Shown here: positions 1 to 7,994 of the stretch, piece by piece | Position numbering within the stretch: the first letter of the stretch is position 1 | How the letters are laid out: every line of letters starts with the position of its first letter | Origin: an uncultured Erythrobacter sp. | Lineage (GTDB): Bacteria; Pseudomonadota; Alphaproteobacteria; Sphingomonadales; Sphingomonadaceae | Reading direction: 5' to 3' | DNA: 64,000 nt | Assembly: GCF_947499705.1 (NCBI RefSeq) | Contig: NZ_CANMPJ010000002.1 | Span: 864,688 to 928,687, forward strand | Translations under genes and position numbers: made by a program | Notes under the pieces: generated by a model | Seen by the model: the letters and a program-made list of their open reading frames with translations, nothing else | Databases searched by the model: none | Told to the model about the DNA's origin: nothing

Positions 1-1
1 G

Positions 2-391
2 CAAGGCCTGGAGGTCCTGGACAAAGGGCTGGCCGAGCGAATGCTCGTGAGCGGGGTTGATCGCGAAGTGCGGCCCGAAGAATTTGCTGCGCAGTTCGAA
101 GTCGAACAAGCGCAGATGGATTGCTGCATCACGCTCGGCTTCGCCGCGGTCGACACACGCTCCAACGCCGCTGAAATCGCGCAGTGGGTCGAGGACAATG
201 AGGTAACGTCATTGCGCCTCGTTACCACCGATTGGCACATGCGCCGCGCTGCCGGAGAATTGGACCGGACATTGCCCGATAGCGTCACGGTCGTGCGCGA
301 TGCTGTGCCGTCGGAGCCGAGCCTGACCAGCCTGTTCCTTGAATATCACAAGCTGCTCGCCAGTTGGATCGCTGGTCTGTTCGGTTTCTGA
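2..391 (+). CDS. YdcF/DUF218 family protein, C-terminal part
   Basis: The reading frame is open from the left edge, so the N-terminus lies outside the window. The visible 129 residues look like the second half of the YdcF (DUF218) fold: a strand ending in LVSG, a region with DTRSNAAE where the family conserves a Thr/Asn/Glu cluster, and LVTTDWHMRRA, where the family usually has a Ser/Thr and a His-x-x-Arg. YdcF proteins are usually anchored by an N-terminal membrane segment; E. coli members are linked to envelope and cell-wall functions, but the reaction is not settled. A short gap leads to the acyltransferase, so the two are probably co-transcribed. Family assignment is fairly secure; function is not. 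Confidence 0.75.
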   Translation, partial: QGLEVLDKGLAERMLVSGVDREVRPEEFAAQFEVEQAQMDCCITLGFAAVDTRSNAAEIAQWVEDNEVTSLRLVTTDWHMRRAAGELDRTLPDSVTVVRDAVPSEPSLTSLFLEYHKLLASWIAGLFGF

Positions 392-398
392 GAATATT

Positions 399-1076
399 GT
401 GGCACTCCTTCGTAGCCTTGTTTTCTACCTGTTGTTTTACGGGTTCAGCGCGTTGCTGGTGATCGCTTCTGTGGTCGCGATTCCGTTCGGGCGGCATCGG
501 TTGAAGTGGGTCGTGGCGACATGGGGACGGTGGCATCGCTGGTGCGTGCAGAACCTGCTGGGCATCACCATCGTCGTCGACGGCACTCTGCCCGACGAGC
601 CGGTGCTGATCGCGATCAAGCATGAAAGCTACTTCGAAGCGATCGATCTGCCGCGCTTGCTGAGCTTTCCGGCGGTGTTCGCCAAACAAGAGCTGTTCGC
701 CATCCCCGGGTGGGGCTTTTCTGCCAAGGTATACGGCCTGGTCCCGGTCGCGCGCGACGAGGGGGCAAGGGCTCTGCGGCACATGATCGCGACGGCCAAG
801 CAGCGGATCGACGAGGGACGTCCGCTGGTCATCTTCCCGGAAGGCACGCGGGTCGAGCATGGGAATGGACCCCAACTGCAATCGGGCTTTGCCGGGCTGT
901 ACAAGCTACTCAGATTGCCCGTGGTCCCGGTCGCTGTGAACAGCGGGCCGCTCTACAATGGCGCGGTGAAACGGTCGGGAACCATCACTTACCGGATCGG
1001 TGAGATAGTGCCGGCTGGCTTGCCCCGGGCAGAAGCCGAGCAGCGCGTTCATGCGGCAATTAATGCTTTGAATTAG
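399..1076 (+). CDS. plsC: 1-acyl-sn-glycerol-3-phosphate acyltransferase (PlsC-like)
   Basis: Predicted inner-membrane acyltransferase that adds the second acyl chain to lysophosphatidic acid in phospholipid synthesis. Residues 1-35 form hydrophobic membrane helices. The catalytic motif is KHESYFE (His75), where the usual H-x4-D has Glu in place of Asp. The FPEGTR substrate-binding block is present further on. About 225 aa is normal for the family. A GTG start at 399 was chosen because it begins just 7 bp after the preceding stop; the longer open frame back to 339 would overlap the YdcF gene. It forms a likely operon with that gene and converges on tyrC. A related lysophospholipid acyltransferase is possible. 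Confidence 0.85.
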   Translation: MALLRSLVFYLLFYGFSALLVIASVVAIPFGRHRLKWVVATWGRWHRWCVQNLLGITIVVDGTLPDEPVLIAIKHESYFEAIDLPRLLSFPAVFAKQELFAIPGWGFSAKVYGLVPVARDEGARALRHMIATAKQRIDEGRPLVIFPEGTRVEHGNGPQLQSGFAGLYKLLRLPVVPVAVNSGPLYNGAVKRSGTITYRIGEIVPAGLPRAEAEQRVHAAINALN

Positions 1077-1102
1077 TTTCTTGTTTGGCTTCAAACGCCA
1101 GC

Positions 1103-1162
1103 GGCGACATCCGTCGCCTCGGCTTTCCTCGCTCACGCGACCTGAAGGCCGCATCGCTGCGG
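1103..1162 (+). repeat. Dispersed hairpin repeat, copy A (truncated)
   Basis: Lies between the convergent plsC and tyrC genes. Hairpin 1 is a 6-bp stem GGCGAC/GTCGCC (1103-1118) with loop ATCC. Then comes the conserved core from 1124 to 1162, containing TTCCTCGCTCA, a short palindrome (GCGACCT/AGGCCGC with one wobble) and TCGCTGCGG. The third and fourth hairpins found in other copies (near 7.3, 53.0 and 62.9 kb) are missing here. Confidence 0.75.
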
Positions 1163-1197
1163 TCGCTACGCGCCCGATTGATTTCTACGTCGGCGAG

Positions 1198-2115
1198 CTA
1201 GGTCTTTTCCCCATGATCCTTGCGACCGAAATCTGGGCGCTCGTCATCCTGACCTTCCTGAATGATCGAGCGACGGATTGCGCGTGTGCGGCTGAACAGG
1301 TCGTGCAGCGCATCGCCATCGCCTGACCGGATCGCGCGCTGGAGCGCCGTTAGGTCCTCGGTGAAGCGACCCAGCATCTCCAAGACGGCTGACTTGTTCG
1401 ACAGGAACACGTCGCGCCACATCACCGGGTCCGACGCAGCAATCCGGGTGAAATCGCGGAAACCGCCTGCAGAGTATTTGATAACCTCGCTGCGCGTGAC
1501 GTCTTCGAGGTCGCTTGCGGTTCCGACAATGGTGAAGGCTATAAGGTGCGGAATGTGGCTGGTCACTGCAAGTACAAGGTCGTGATGCTCGGCATCCATG
1601 ATCTCGATCCGAGCGCCTAGCTTGGTCCAGAATTCGTCAAGCGCATCGACCGCGTTCTGGTCGGCATCGGCTGGCGGGGTGAGGATGCACCAGCGATTGG
1701 TGAAGAGTGTCGCAAAGCCAGCGTTCGGCCCGCTCTGCTCGGTGCCTGCGACGGGGTGCGCAGGAATGATTGTGTGGTTCGGAAGGGCCGCCGCGAGGGT
1801 CTCCGCCACCCCCTGCTTCGAGGAACCAACATCGCTGATGATTGCGCTGGGCGGCACGGTATCGGCAAAGTTGCGCGCCGCGTCGCCCATCGCTCCCATG
1901 GGCACGCACAGGATCACCAGATCAGCATCGCGCACGGCATCAGCAGCGGTCTCGCAGATCGTGCCCGCGAGACCGCGCTCGCCTGCGGCTGCGCGAACAT
2001 CGGGATCGCGATCAAATCCAGTGGTGGCGATTTCCGCCGCGTGTTCGCGCACGGCGAGGCCGATTGACCCGCCGAGCAGGCCCAGGCCGATAATGGCAAC
2101 TTTGCGGATCGTCAT
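1198..2115 (-). CDS. tyrC: Prephenate/arogenate dehydrogenase
   Basis: Cytoplasmic NAD(P)-dependent dehydrogenase of tyrosine synthesis, oxidatively decarboxylating prephenate or arogenate. The dinucleotide-binding motif GLGLLGGSIG is at residues 9-18, followed by the family features SDVGSSK and PAHPVAGTEQSGP, and the helical dimerisation domain with SHIPHL. The ATG at 2115 overlaps the hisC stop in an ATGA junction, which fixes the start: an upstream in-frame GTG/ATG would intrude into hisC. Length 305 aa is typical. Co-transcribed with hisC, whose product can often also transaminate aromatic keto acids, so the pair is a coherent aromatic amino acid unit. No ACT or chorismate mutase domain is fused. 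Confidence 0.93.
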   Translation of the reverse strand: MTIRKVAIIGLGLLGGSIGLAVREHAAEIATTGFDRDPDVRAAAGERGLAGTICETAADAVRDADLVILCVPMGAMGDAARNFADTVPPSAIISDVGSSKQGVAETLAAALPNHTIIPAHPVAGTEQSGPNAGFATLFTNRWCILTPPADADQNAVDALDEFWTKLGARIEIMDAEHHDLVLAVTSHIPHLIAFTIVGTASDLEDVTRSEVIKYSAGGFRDFTRIAASDPVMWRDVFLSNKSAVLEMLGRFTEDLTALQRAIRSGDGDALHDLFSRTRAIRRSIIQEGQDDERPDFGRKDHGEKT

Positions 2116-3215
2116 GGCGCTTCTCCGCACAATTCGCGCAAGGTTGCGGTGACGCGGGTCATGTCCTCGGTCTTGCCGATAGTGATACGCAGCGCCTGCG
2201 GCAGGCCATGACCAGGGAGATGACGGACCGCGTATCCGGCCCCGGCCAGCGCATCGCGCGCGGTCTCGGCAGTCAGATCGCCTTCGAACAGCACCAAAAG
2301 GAAGTTCGCCTCGCTTGGCACCGCACGCAGGCCGTGATTGCCCAGCGCTGCAATCGCCTCGGCGAAGCGAATGCGCTCGGCAGCATTATGCTCGCGGCTG
2401 GCGGTCACGAAGTCCTGATCGCCAAGCGCATCCAATGCCGCCCGTTGGCCGCTTCGGCTGACGTTGAAAGCTCCGCGTAAACGGTTAATAAGATCAATCA
2501 GATGCGGCGATCCTGTCGCCCAGCCAACCCGTTCCGAGGCGAGGCCATAGGCCTTGGAAAAAGTCCGGCTGACCAGCACATTCTCATGCGCAGCGGCAAG
2601 CGCGAAGCCGCCATCGTCGACGCCGTCCGCCAGATATTCGGCATAAGCATGGTCGATCACCAGCAGCACATCTGAGGGTAAACCGAAGTGCAGCCGCTCC
2701 ACCTCAGAAGCAGGCAGCCAGCTTCCCACTGGGTTGTTGGGATTGTCGAGCAAAACCAGACGGGTGTTTGGTGTTGTCGCGGCAAGCAGGTTGTCGACCG
2801 AGGCAGCATAGTCAGCATCGTCGGAAAACACCGGCACCGCGCCAACCTTTTGCGCTAACAGGGGATAAAGCGAGAAGGAGTATTTCGAACAGAGCACTTC
2901 ATCGCCCGCACCGGCGAATGCCTGCACCACGCAATGAAGCAGCTCCCCCGACCCTGTCCCGCACACGATTCGGTCCGCATCCAGTCCATGAACCTCGGCA
3001 ATCTTCGCCCGAAGTGCTTTGCTGTCGGGATCGGGATAGCTCGCCGCCTCTCCGCGTGCCTCTTCCAGTGCCGCCAACGCGGCGGGGCTCGTCCCGAGCG
3101 GATTTTCGTTAGCCGAGAGCTTTACAAGCGGGCGGCCATCGCTCGCGGTTGCTCTTCCCGGAACATAGGCGTGGATCGCGTCGATCCAGGGTTTGGGAGT
3201 GGGTTTCAATTCCAT
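2112..3215 (-). CDS. hisC: Histidinol-phosphate / aromatic aminotransferase
   Basis: PLP-dependent fold-type I aminotransferase converting imidazole-acetol phosphate to histidinol phosphate; family members in alphaproteobacteria often also act on phenylpyruvate or hydroxyphenylpyruvate. Visible marks are SANENPLG near the N-terminus, the DNPNNPVG block, the PLP lysine in SRTFSKAYGL, and the arginine in SERVGWATG. The Met at 3215 (MELKPTPKPW) was chosen because it matches the family N-terminus; the 12 upstream residues are encoded in the edge of a repeat and look non-coding. First gene of the hisC-tyrC unit, divergent from metX. 367 aa, normal length. Confidence 0.93.
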   Translation of the reverse strand: MELKPTPKPWIDAIHAYVPGRATASDGRPLVKLSANENPLGTSPAALAALEEARGEAASYPDPDSKALRAKIAEVHGLDADRIVCGTGSGELLHCVVQAFAGAGDEVLCSKYSFSLYPLLAQKVGAVPVFSDDADYAASVDNLLAATTPNTRLVLLDNPNNPVGSWLPASEVERLHFGLPSDVLLVIDHAYAEYLADGVDDGGFALAAAHENVLVSRTFSKAYGLASERVGWATGSPHLIDLINRLRGAFNVSRSGQRAALDALGDQDFVTASREHNAAERIRFAEAIAALGNHGLRAVPSEANFLLVLFEGDLTAETARDALAGAGYAVRHLPGHGLPQALRITIGKTEDMTRVTATLRELCGEAP

Positions 3216-3240
3216 CGCGTGCCGCTTGAAAGAAAAACAG

Positions 3241-3317
3241 CCCTTCGACAAGCTCAGGGCGAACGGTTAAGGGGGCAAACCCAAACTTATCCGTTCGTGC
3301 TGAGCCTGTCGGGGCGA
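3241..3317. repeat. Inverted repeat pair between hisC and metX
   Basis: Two 27-bp arms, 3241-3267 and 3291-3317, are imperfect reverse complements (CCGTTCG plus CTGAGC and TGTCG blocks shared) around a 23-bp spacer. The arm motif CTTCGACAAGCTCAGG is a widespread intergenic repeat in proteobacteria. It occupies the shared upstream region of two divergent biosynthetic genes, so promoters for both must lie within or beside it. Confidence 0.75.
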
Positions 3318-3364
3318 AGCCGGGCATCAGCCCAACCACTGCACTTTCCTCAGTATAGCGCAAA

Positions 3365-4456
3365 ATGTCTGACCATTCGCAACTTTTCAAAATGGCCGAA
3401 AATCTCCCGCTCGACAGCGGGCAGGCGCTTGTCGGCGCGCAAATCGCCTATGAGACATACGGCGAACTGGCGGCGGACAAATCCAATGCGGTGCTGATTT
3501 GCCACGCGCTGACCGGCGACCAATATGTTGCGAGTACGCATCCAGTGACCGGCAAGCCGGGTTGGTGGGAGCGGATGGTTGGCCCAGGCAGACCGATTGA
3601 CACTAACCGTTTCCACGTGATCTGCGCCAACGTGATCGGCAGCTGCATGGGCTCGACCGGCCCGGCCAGCATTGGCCCGGATGGACAGCCCTATGCGATG
3701 CGTTTCCCGGTCATCACTATCCGCGACATGGTGCGCGGGATTGTGGCGCTGCTTGATGGACTGAAGATCGACCGGCTCCATACCGTAGTTGGTGGTTCGA
3801 TGGGAGGAATGCAGACGCTGAGCCTCGCGGCCAACTGGCCAGAGCGAGTAGAACGCGTCTTGGTGATCGCCTCGACCGCGCGGCATTCGGCGCAGAACAT
3901 CGCGTTCCACGAAGTCGGACGGCAGGCGATCATGGCCGATCCGGCATGGGCGGGTGGCGATTACTACGCGAGCGAAGCCTCGCCCGACAACGGTCTCGCC
4001 GTGGCGCGAATGGCGGCGCATATCACGTATTTGTCCGAAGAGGGGCTGACCGAGAAGTTCGGGCGGCGCTTGCAGGATCGTGACAGCAAGAGCTTCGGTT
4101 TCGACGCAGACTTTCAGGTCGAAAGCTATCTGCGATATCAAGGCAGCGGTTTCACTCAGCGGTTTGACGCCAATTCCTACCTCTACATCACCCGTGCGAT
4201 GGACTATTTCGACCTGGCCGAGGAGCATGGCGGGAAGCTCGCCGATGCCTTCGCTGGCACGTCATCGCGCTTCTGCCTAGTGAGCTTCGACACCGACTGG
4301 CTGTATCCGACATCGGAAAGCCGCCACATCGTCCACGCACTCAACGCGGCGGGCGCCAAGGTCAGCTTTGTCGAACTTTCCGCTCCCAACGGCCATGACA
4401 GCTTCCTGCTCGAACACGCCCAGCTCGACCGTGTAGTTCAGGGGTTCCTCGAATGA
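3365..4456 (+). CDS. metX: Homoserine O-acyltransferase (MetX)
   Basis: Cytoplasmic alpha/beta hydrolase-fold enzyme that activates homoserine by acylation in methionine synthesis. The nucleophile elbow is GGSMGGMQ (Ser145), the acid is in the SFDTDWLYP region, and the catalytic His is in NGHDSFL near the C-terminus. [12 protein letters not shown] is the family's signature oxyanion/substrate block. 363 aa is the usual length. It overlaps metW by ATGA, the standard alphaproteobacterial arrangement. Acetyl- and succinyl-transferring MetX enzymes share this fold, so the acyl donor is not certain. No SAM-II-type riboswitch was recognised in the 149 bp upstream. Confidence 0.93.
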   Translation: MSDHSQLFKMAENLPLDSGQALVGAQIAYETYGELAADKSNAVLICHALTGDQYVASTHPVTGKPGWWERMVGPGRPIDTNRFHVICANVIGSCMGSTGPASIGPDGQPYAMRFPVITIRDMVRGIVALLDGLKIDRLHTVVGGSMGGMQTLSLAANWPERVERVLVIASTARHSAQNIAFHEVGRQAIMADPAWAGGDYYASEASPDNGLAVARMAAHITYLSEEGLTEKFGRRLQDRDSKSFGFDADFQVESYLRYQGSGFTQRFDANSYLYITRAMDYFDLAEEHGGKLADAFAGTSSRFCLVSFDTDWLYPTSESRHIVHALNAAGAKVSFVELSAPNGHDSFLLEHAQLDRVVQGFLE

Positions 4457-5049
4457 CCTCCGTAGACCTTCGCCCCGATCTGGCAGTGATCGCCGATCAT
4501 GTCGCGCCCAATACGCGCGTGCTCGATATCGGCTGCGGCAATGGTGCGCTGCTGAGCGAGCTTGAAAGTACGAAGCAAGTCGATGCGCGAGGCATGGAGA
4601 TCGATCCAGCCAAGGTTGAACGTTGCGTCACTCGCGGACTTTCCGTGGTGCAGGGCGATGCCAACGCCGACCTTGCGAACTATCCAGACAAGGCGTTCGA
4701 CTACACGATCCTCAGCCAGACCCTGCAAACGGCAATTCGGCCCGATCTGATGCTCGATGAGCTGCTGCGGGTGGGGCAAAAGGCGTTTGTCTCGTTCCCC
4801 AACTTCGCCCACTGGCGCACCCGCGCGGCGCTGATGTTCGGCGGCCGCATGCCGGTCACTCGCGCTCTGCCGGTCAGCTGGTACGCGACTGAGAACATCC
4901 ACCACGTGACTGTCGATGATTTCCGCGATCTGGCAAAAGAAAAGCGCGCCCGGATCGAGCGCGCCTGGTTCTTTGCCAATGAAAGCGAAATCGGCGCGGC
5001 AGGTGCCAACTGGCGCGCCGAATTCGCGGTGTTTCAGTTAAGCCGTTAG
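4453..5049 (+). CDS. metW: Methionine biosynthesis protein MetW
   Basis: Rossmann-fold methyltransferase-like protein that accompanies MetX in many proteobacteria and is needed for methionine synthesis, probably by supporting the homoserine acyltransferase. [12 protein letters not shown] (from about residue 18) is the SAM-binding glycine motif; SQTLQT and the C-terminal ENIHHVT block are family-typical. 198 aa. The start codon overlaps the metX stop (ATGA), implying translational coupling. A 9-bp-stem hairpin follows 16 bp after the stop. Confidence 0.92.
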   Translation: MTSVDLRPDLAVIADHVAPNTRVLDIGCGNGALLSELESTKQVDARGMEIDPAKVERCVTRGLSVVQGDANADLANYPDKAFDYTILSQTLQTAIRPDLMLDELLRVGQKAFVSFPNFAHWRTRAALMFGGRMPVTRALPVSWYATENIHHVTVDDFRDLAKEKRARIERAWFFANESEIGAAGANWRAEFAVFQLSR

Positions 5050-5064
5050 GAACTTATTGCGAGC

Positions 5065-5091
5065 GGATCAGCCACCCGGCTGATCCTTGTT
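5065..5091 (+). terminator. Likely metXW transcription terminator
   Basis: Perfect 9-bp stem (5065-5073 with 5078-5086), loop ACCC, then TTGTT. The T-run is weak, so termination may be inefficient or Rho-assisted. Confidence 0.6.
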
Positions 5092-5096
5092 CCAAA

Positions 5097-5172
5097 CCAC
5101 CCGCGCCCTCCACCCTTCCACCCGGATTGTATCCCGGTAGGCTCCGGGTGGAAGGGTGGAGGGTGCGGGTGG
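5097..5172. repeat. Long near-perfect inverted repeat
   Basis: Arms 5097-5126 and 5143-5172 are 30 bp each and pair throughout with one G/T wobble; the loop is 16 nt (5127-5142). The left arm is C-rich, the right arm G-rich. It sits between the convergent metW and the glyoxalase-like gene, 20 bp from the latter's stop. It is far longer than a normal intrinsic terminator and has no T-run on the plus side. Confidence 0.9.
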
Positions 5173-5192
5173 GCCCGGACACTTTGGCTAAA

Positions 5193-5582
5193 TCACGCGC
5201 GGTGGATGCCGCACATCTTGTGGCCGTCGGGGTCGAGGAAATAGCAAAGGTTCATCGTGCCCATCGTTCCTTCACGTGGGCCGGGAGGGTCTTCGACGCT
5301 CGTGCCGCCATTGGCGATCGCTACATCGTGCAGCTTCGTCACCTGTTCCAGACTGTCGCACTTGAAACCGATGGTTGAACCGTTGGAGGGCTCTGCCGGC
5401 TTGCCGTTGATCGGTTCGCTGATCGAGAATGTGCTTCCATCGTGGATGTAGAACAGCCGGGTCTGGCCGGTGTCATTGACATGCGCCATCGGCTCGCCTG
5501 CGCCGAGCACACCAAGCACCGCTGTGTAGAAATTCTTCGACCGTTCAATGTCGTTGCTACCGATCATTACGTGATTGAGCAT
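5193..5582 (-). CDS. VOC (glyoxalase/dioxygenase superfamily) protein
   Basis: Small 129-aa vicinal-oxygen-chelate fold protein. It begins MLNHVMIGSND with a metal-type His at residue 4, shows SKNFYTAVLG, and ends with FLDPDGHKMCGIHR, the typical paired strand motif of the second beta-alpha-beta-beta-beta module. Proteins of this size usually dimerise to form the metal site. Substrate cannot be predicted. It stands alone, converging on metW and divergent from the next small exported protein. Confidence 0.8.
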   Translation of the reverse strand: MLNHVMIGSNDIERSKNFYTAVLGVLGAGEPMAHVNDTGQTRLFYIHDGSTFSISEPINGKPAEPSNGSTIGFKCDSLEQVTKLHDVAIANGGTSVEDPPGPREGTMGTMNLCYFLDPDGHKMCGIHRA

Positions 5583-5658
5583 TCGGGGTTCTCCTCTGAA
5601 TCAAAAACTCAGCGCGGCGGTAGCATGAGGTTCATCGCGCTGGCTATAACGCATCGCC

Positions 5659-6021
5659 ATGATGTTCAGCTCAATCGTCGCCGCCTTGCTTGCGGCTCAA
5701 AGCCCTGCCCCAGAGGCCGACGCGAAACCGGTCCAACTAACGCAGGAAAGCAAAGCCGCGATCCGCTGTTCGGCAGCATTCGCGATGGTCGCCTATGGGC
5801 AGTCAAACGGTAACGAGGCGGCGCAGAAATGGCCCGATCTTGGAACGCGCGGGCGCGAATTCTTTGTGGTCGCGCTGGCGCGGCTGATGGACGATACGGG
5901 CCTCGACCGCGAAGGTGTTTCGCGGCTCGTCAGCACAGAGGCGCAGCGTCTGTGGGACGCGGGCGAAGTCGATCAGGTCATGCCCGCCTGCCTGCTGATG
6001 CTTGAGGCATCCGGCGTCTAG
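5659..6021 (+). CDS. Small exported protein, unknown function
   Basis: 120-aa protein with a short hydrophobic N-terminus (SSIVAALLAAQS) consistent with a signal peptide, so probably periplasmic. The mature part has two cysteines (in IRCSAAF and PACLLML) that could form a disulfide, and a helical WPDLGTRGREFFV segment. I do not recognise a named family. Start ATG 5659; a second ATG at 5662 is equally possible. It precedes another small exported protein in the same direction, 67 bp further on. Confidence 0.7.
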   Translation: MMFSSIVAALLAAQSPAPEADAKPVQLTQESKAAIRCSAAFAMVAYGQSNGNEAAQKWPDLGTRGREFFVVALARLMDDTGLDREGVSRLVSTEAQRLWDAGEVDQVMPACLLMLEASGV

Positions 6022-6088
6022 CGTTCAGCTTCAGGTCATTGAAGATGAATTAGAAGGATGACAATTCGAAAAGCTGAAAGGAATTGTC

Positions 6089-6532
6089 ATGCGCGCTTTG
6101 CCCATTGCCGCGGCGACTTTGCTCGCCCTCACCACGCCGTCTGTCGCATTTGCCGAGGATGTTCCGGCAGATGCTCCTGAAACCGCATTGGCTGAAATGT
6201 CGCGGCAGCTCGCAGATCCCGACTTCCAGGCTCAGGCCGCAACCATCGCGCAGGTGCTGGTCGGGACCTTGCTCGATTTGCAGGTAGGCCCGCTGGCTGA
6301 GGCCGTGAATGAAGCCACCGGCGGCGAAGGGCCAGCGATCGATCCCGATGCGCGGGTGCGCGATCTGGCGCCCGGCGCAGAAGATCTACCCGACGAAGTG
6401 TCCGAACGCCTGCCCGATGCCATGAACGCGATGAGCGGGATGGCCGAGGGCATGCAGACGATGCTTCCCGCCTTGCGCGATATGGCAGAACGCATGCGCG
6501 CTTCGATGGAGCAGGTCCGTTTGGATCGATGA
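6089..6532 (+). CDS. Exported alpha-helical protein, unknown function
   Basis: 147 aa with a clear signal peptide (MRALPIAAATLLALTTPSVAFA, cleavage after AFA). The mature protein is predicted helical and acidic, rich in Ala, Glu, Asp and Met, with amphipathic stretches such as MSGMAEGMQTMLPALRDMAERM. No cysteines, no recognised domain. An AGGA ribosome site lies about 10 bp upstream of the ATG. The composition suggests a periplasmic helical-bundle protein. Confidence 0.72.
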   Translation: MRALPIAAATLLALTTPSVAFAEDVPADAPETALAEMSRQLADPDFQAQAATIAQVLVGTLLDLQVGPLAEAVNEATGGEGPAIDPDARVRDLAPGAEDLPDEVSERLPDAMNAMSGMAEGMQTMLPALRDMAERMRASMEQVRLDR

Positions 6533-6615
6533 CGAAAACAATGCGGGAGAATTTGCAATCAGGCCCGTGTAGCATGTGGACGAATGAGTGCCGCTGAGGC
6601 ATTGATCGGAGCGCG

Positions 6616-7287
6616 ATGTTTCAACTCTATCAATTCCCTTTGTGCCCCTTCAGCCGCAAGATTCGGCTGCTCATGGGTGAGAAGAATATCGCCTACGATC
6701 TGGTGCGCGAAGACCCGTGGGCCGCTTCCGATATGTTCTTCAACCTCAACCCAGCCGGGCGCACGCCAGTGCTCGTGGATGAGGATCGCGGGATCGTGAT
6801 CGCCGATAGCCGGGCGATTGGTGAATATTTCGAAGAAACCGTCGATCGCTCGCCGATGATTAATGGCACTGCGACAGGACGTGCGGAAATCCGCCGTCTG
6901 ACTGCCTTGTTCGACGAAAATTTTTACGCCGATGTCACCGCACCGCTGCTGTCCGAGCGGATGAAGAAGCGAATCGTGCTGCGCCAGCCGCCCGACAGCA
7001 AGGCGCTACGCGAAGCGATGAAGATGGCGCATGGCCACCTCGACTATATCGATTGGCTGATCGACAACCGCCCGTGGCTGGCCGGTTCGACGATGAGCAT
7101 GGCCGACCTCGCTGCGGCTGCGCAGATCTCAGTTGCCGACTATCTCGGCGGGATCGACTGGACCGGGCACGAACAGACGCGCGGCTGGTATGCAGTGTTC
7201 AAAAGCCGCCCGAGCTTCCGCCCGCTGCTGACCGAGCGCATGGACGTGATCAAACCGCCCGCGCACTACGCGTTGGTGGATGGATAG
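6616..7287 (+). CDS. fzlA: FtsZ-binding GST-fold protein FzlA
   Basis: Glutathione S-transferase-fold protein, 223 aa. The thioredoxin-like N-terminus has CPFSRKIR and NPAGRTPVL (cis-Pro), followed by DSRAIGEY. The helical C-terminal domain carries WLAGSTMSMADLAAAA and ends with SRPSFRPLL and PPAHY. The Cys-less-GST style motif and especially the SRPSFRPLL...PPAHY tail recall Caulobacter FzlA, which binds and curves FtsZ filaments and is needed for constriction. This identification is from memory of that sequence, so an ordinary GST remains possible. Stands between an exported protein and a repeat. Confidence 0.75.
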   Translation: MFQLYQFPLCPFSRKIRLLMGEKNIAYDLVREDPWAASDMFFNLNPAGRTPVLVDEDRGIVIADSRAIGEYFEETVDRSPMINGTATGRAEIRRLTALFDENFYADVTAPLLSERMKKRIVLRQPPDSKALREAMKMAHGHLDYIDWLIDNRPWLAGSTMSMADLAAAAQISVADYLGGIDWTGHEQTRGWYAVFKSRPSFRPLLTERMDVIKPPAHYALVDG

Positions 7288-7303
7288 AAAATTCTTTGTT
7301 TTT

Positions 7304-7423
7304 CGCACCCTGTCCGGGGTGCGGCATCCTCGCTCATGCGATCAAAGATCGGGTGGCGTTTCGCACCGTCTTCGACTCCGCTGCGGGCGGCCGGTCGGCC
7401 TTGCGGTTCGTCTCTGACGAACC
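7304..7423 (+). repeat. Dispersed hairpin repeat, copy D
   Basis: Begins 17 bp after the fzlA stop. Hairpin 1: CGCACCC/GGGTGCG (7304-7323, loop TGTCCG). Then TCCTCGCTCATG and hairpin 2 CGATC/GATCG (7339-7351). Hairpin 3: GGCC-GGTC-GGCC (7389-7400). Hairpin 4: GGTTCGT/ACGAACC (7405-7423). A 28-bp stretch at 7381-7408 also occurs in copy E near 53.0 kb. Fills most of the fzlA-msrB gap. Confidence 0.78.
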
Positions 7424-7453
7424 GATATTGGTCCCGCATGATGAGGTAATCCA

Positions 7454-7858
7454 ATGACCGATCCCGATCCAATGTCTCTCACACAAGACGAATGGCGCCA
7501 GCGCCTCACCGCCGAGCAGTTCCACATTCTCCGCGAAGCAGGCACCGAGCGCGCGTTCTCTGGCAAGTACGACAAGTTCTACGAGAACGGCGAATATATG
7601 TGCGCCGGGTGCGGGACGCGGCTGTTTATCAGCGCTGCGAAATATAACAGCGGCTGCGGCTGGCCTGCCTTTACCAAGCCATCCGATGATGGCGCGATCG
7701 ACGAGCACCGCGACAGCTCGTTTGGCATGATCCGAACCGAAGTCACTTGCGGGAAATGCGGCGGCCATCTCGGCCACGTCTTCCCCGATGGACCGCCCGA
7801 AGAGGGCGGATTGCGCTATTGCATCAATTCGGATGCGCTCGAATTCGTTGAAGACTGA
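7454..7858 (+). CDS. msrB: Peptide-methionine (R)-S-oxide reductase
   Basis: Repairs the R-epimer of methionine sulfoxide in proteins. 134 aa, cytoplasmic (no signal). Two CxxC pairs that bind structural zinc are visible (MCAGCG and TCGKCGG), along with GCGWPAF, HLGHVF, and the catalytic Cys in RYCINSDAL near the C-terminus. The msrA gene for the S-epimer is at 22298, not linked. The upstream gap is filled by a dispersed repeat. Confidence 0.95.
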   Translation: MTDPDPMSLTQDEWRQRLTAEQFHILREAGTERAFSGKYDKFYENGEYMCAGCGTRLFISAAKYNSGCGWPAFTKPSDDGAIDEHRDSSFGMIRTEVTCGKCGGHLGHVFPDGPPEEGGLRYCINSDALEFVED

Positions 7859-7994
7859 GACGAAATGCGCGCGTAAATCAGGCCAATCGTCCAATTCGCG
7901 AGGGACAACGGCTGAACCGTGTGTTCACCCGGCGTTCGAACTCGCTTATGCAGGGCCGTCCCTAAGCGAAAAGCAGATGAGTTCATAAGCAAAT

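Noticed and set aside
1081..1326. 81-aa frame after plsC
   Set aside because: It is made of dispersed repeat copy A and the antisense of tyrC.
3216..3364. SAM-II or SAM/SAH riboswitch before metX
   Set aside because: The region is mostly an inverted repeat; I could not find the conserved SAM-II pseudoknot elements.
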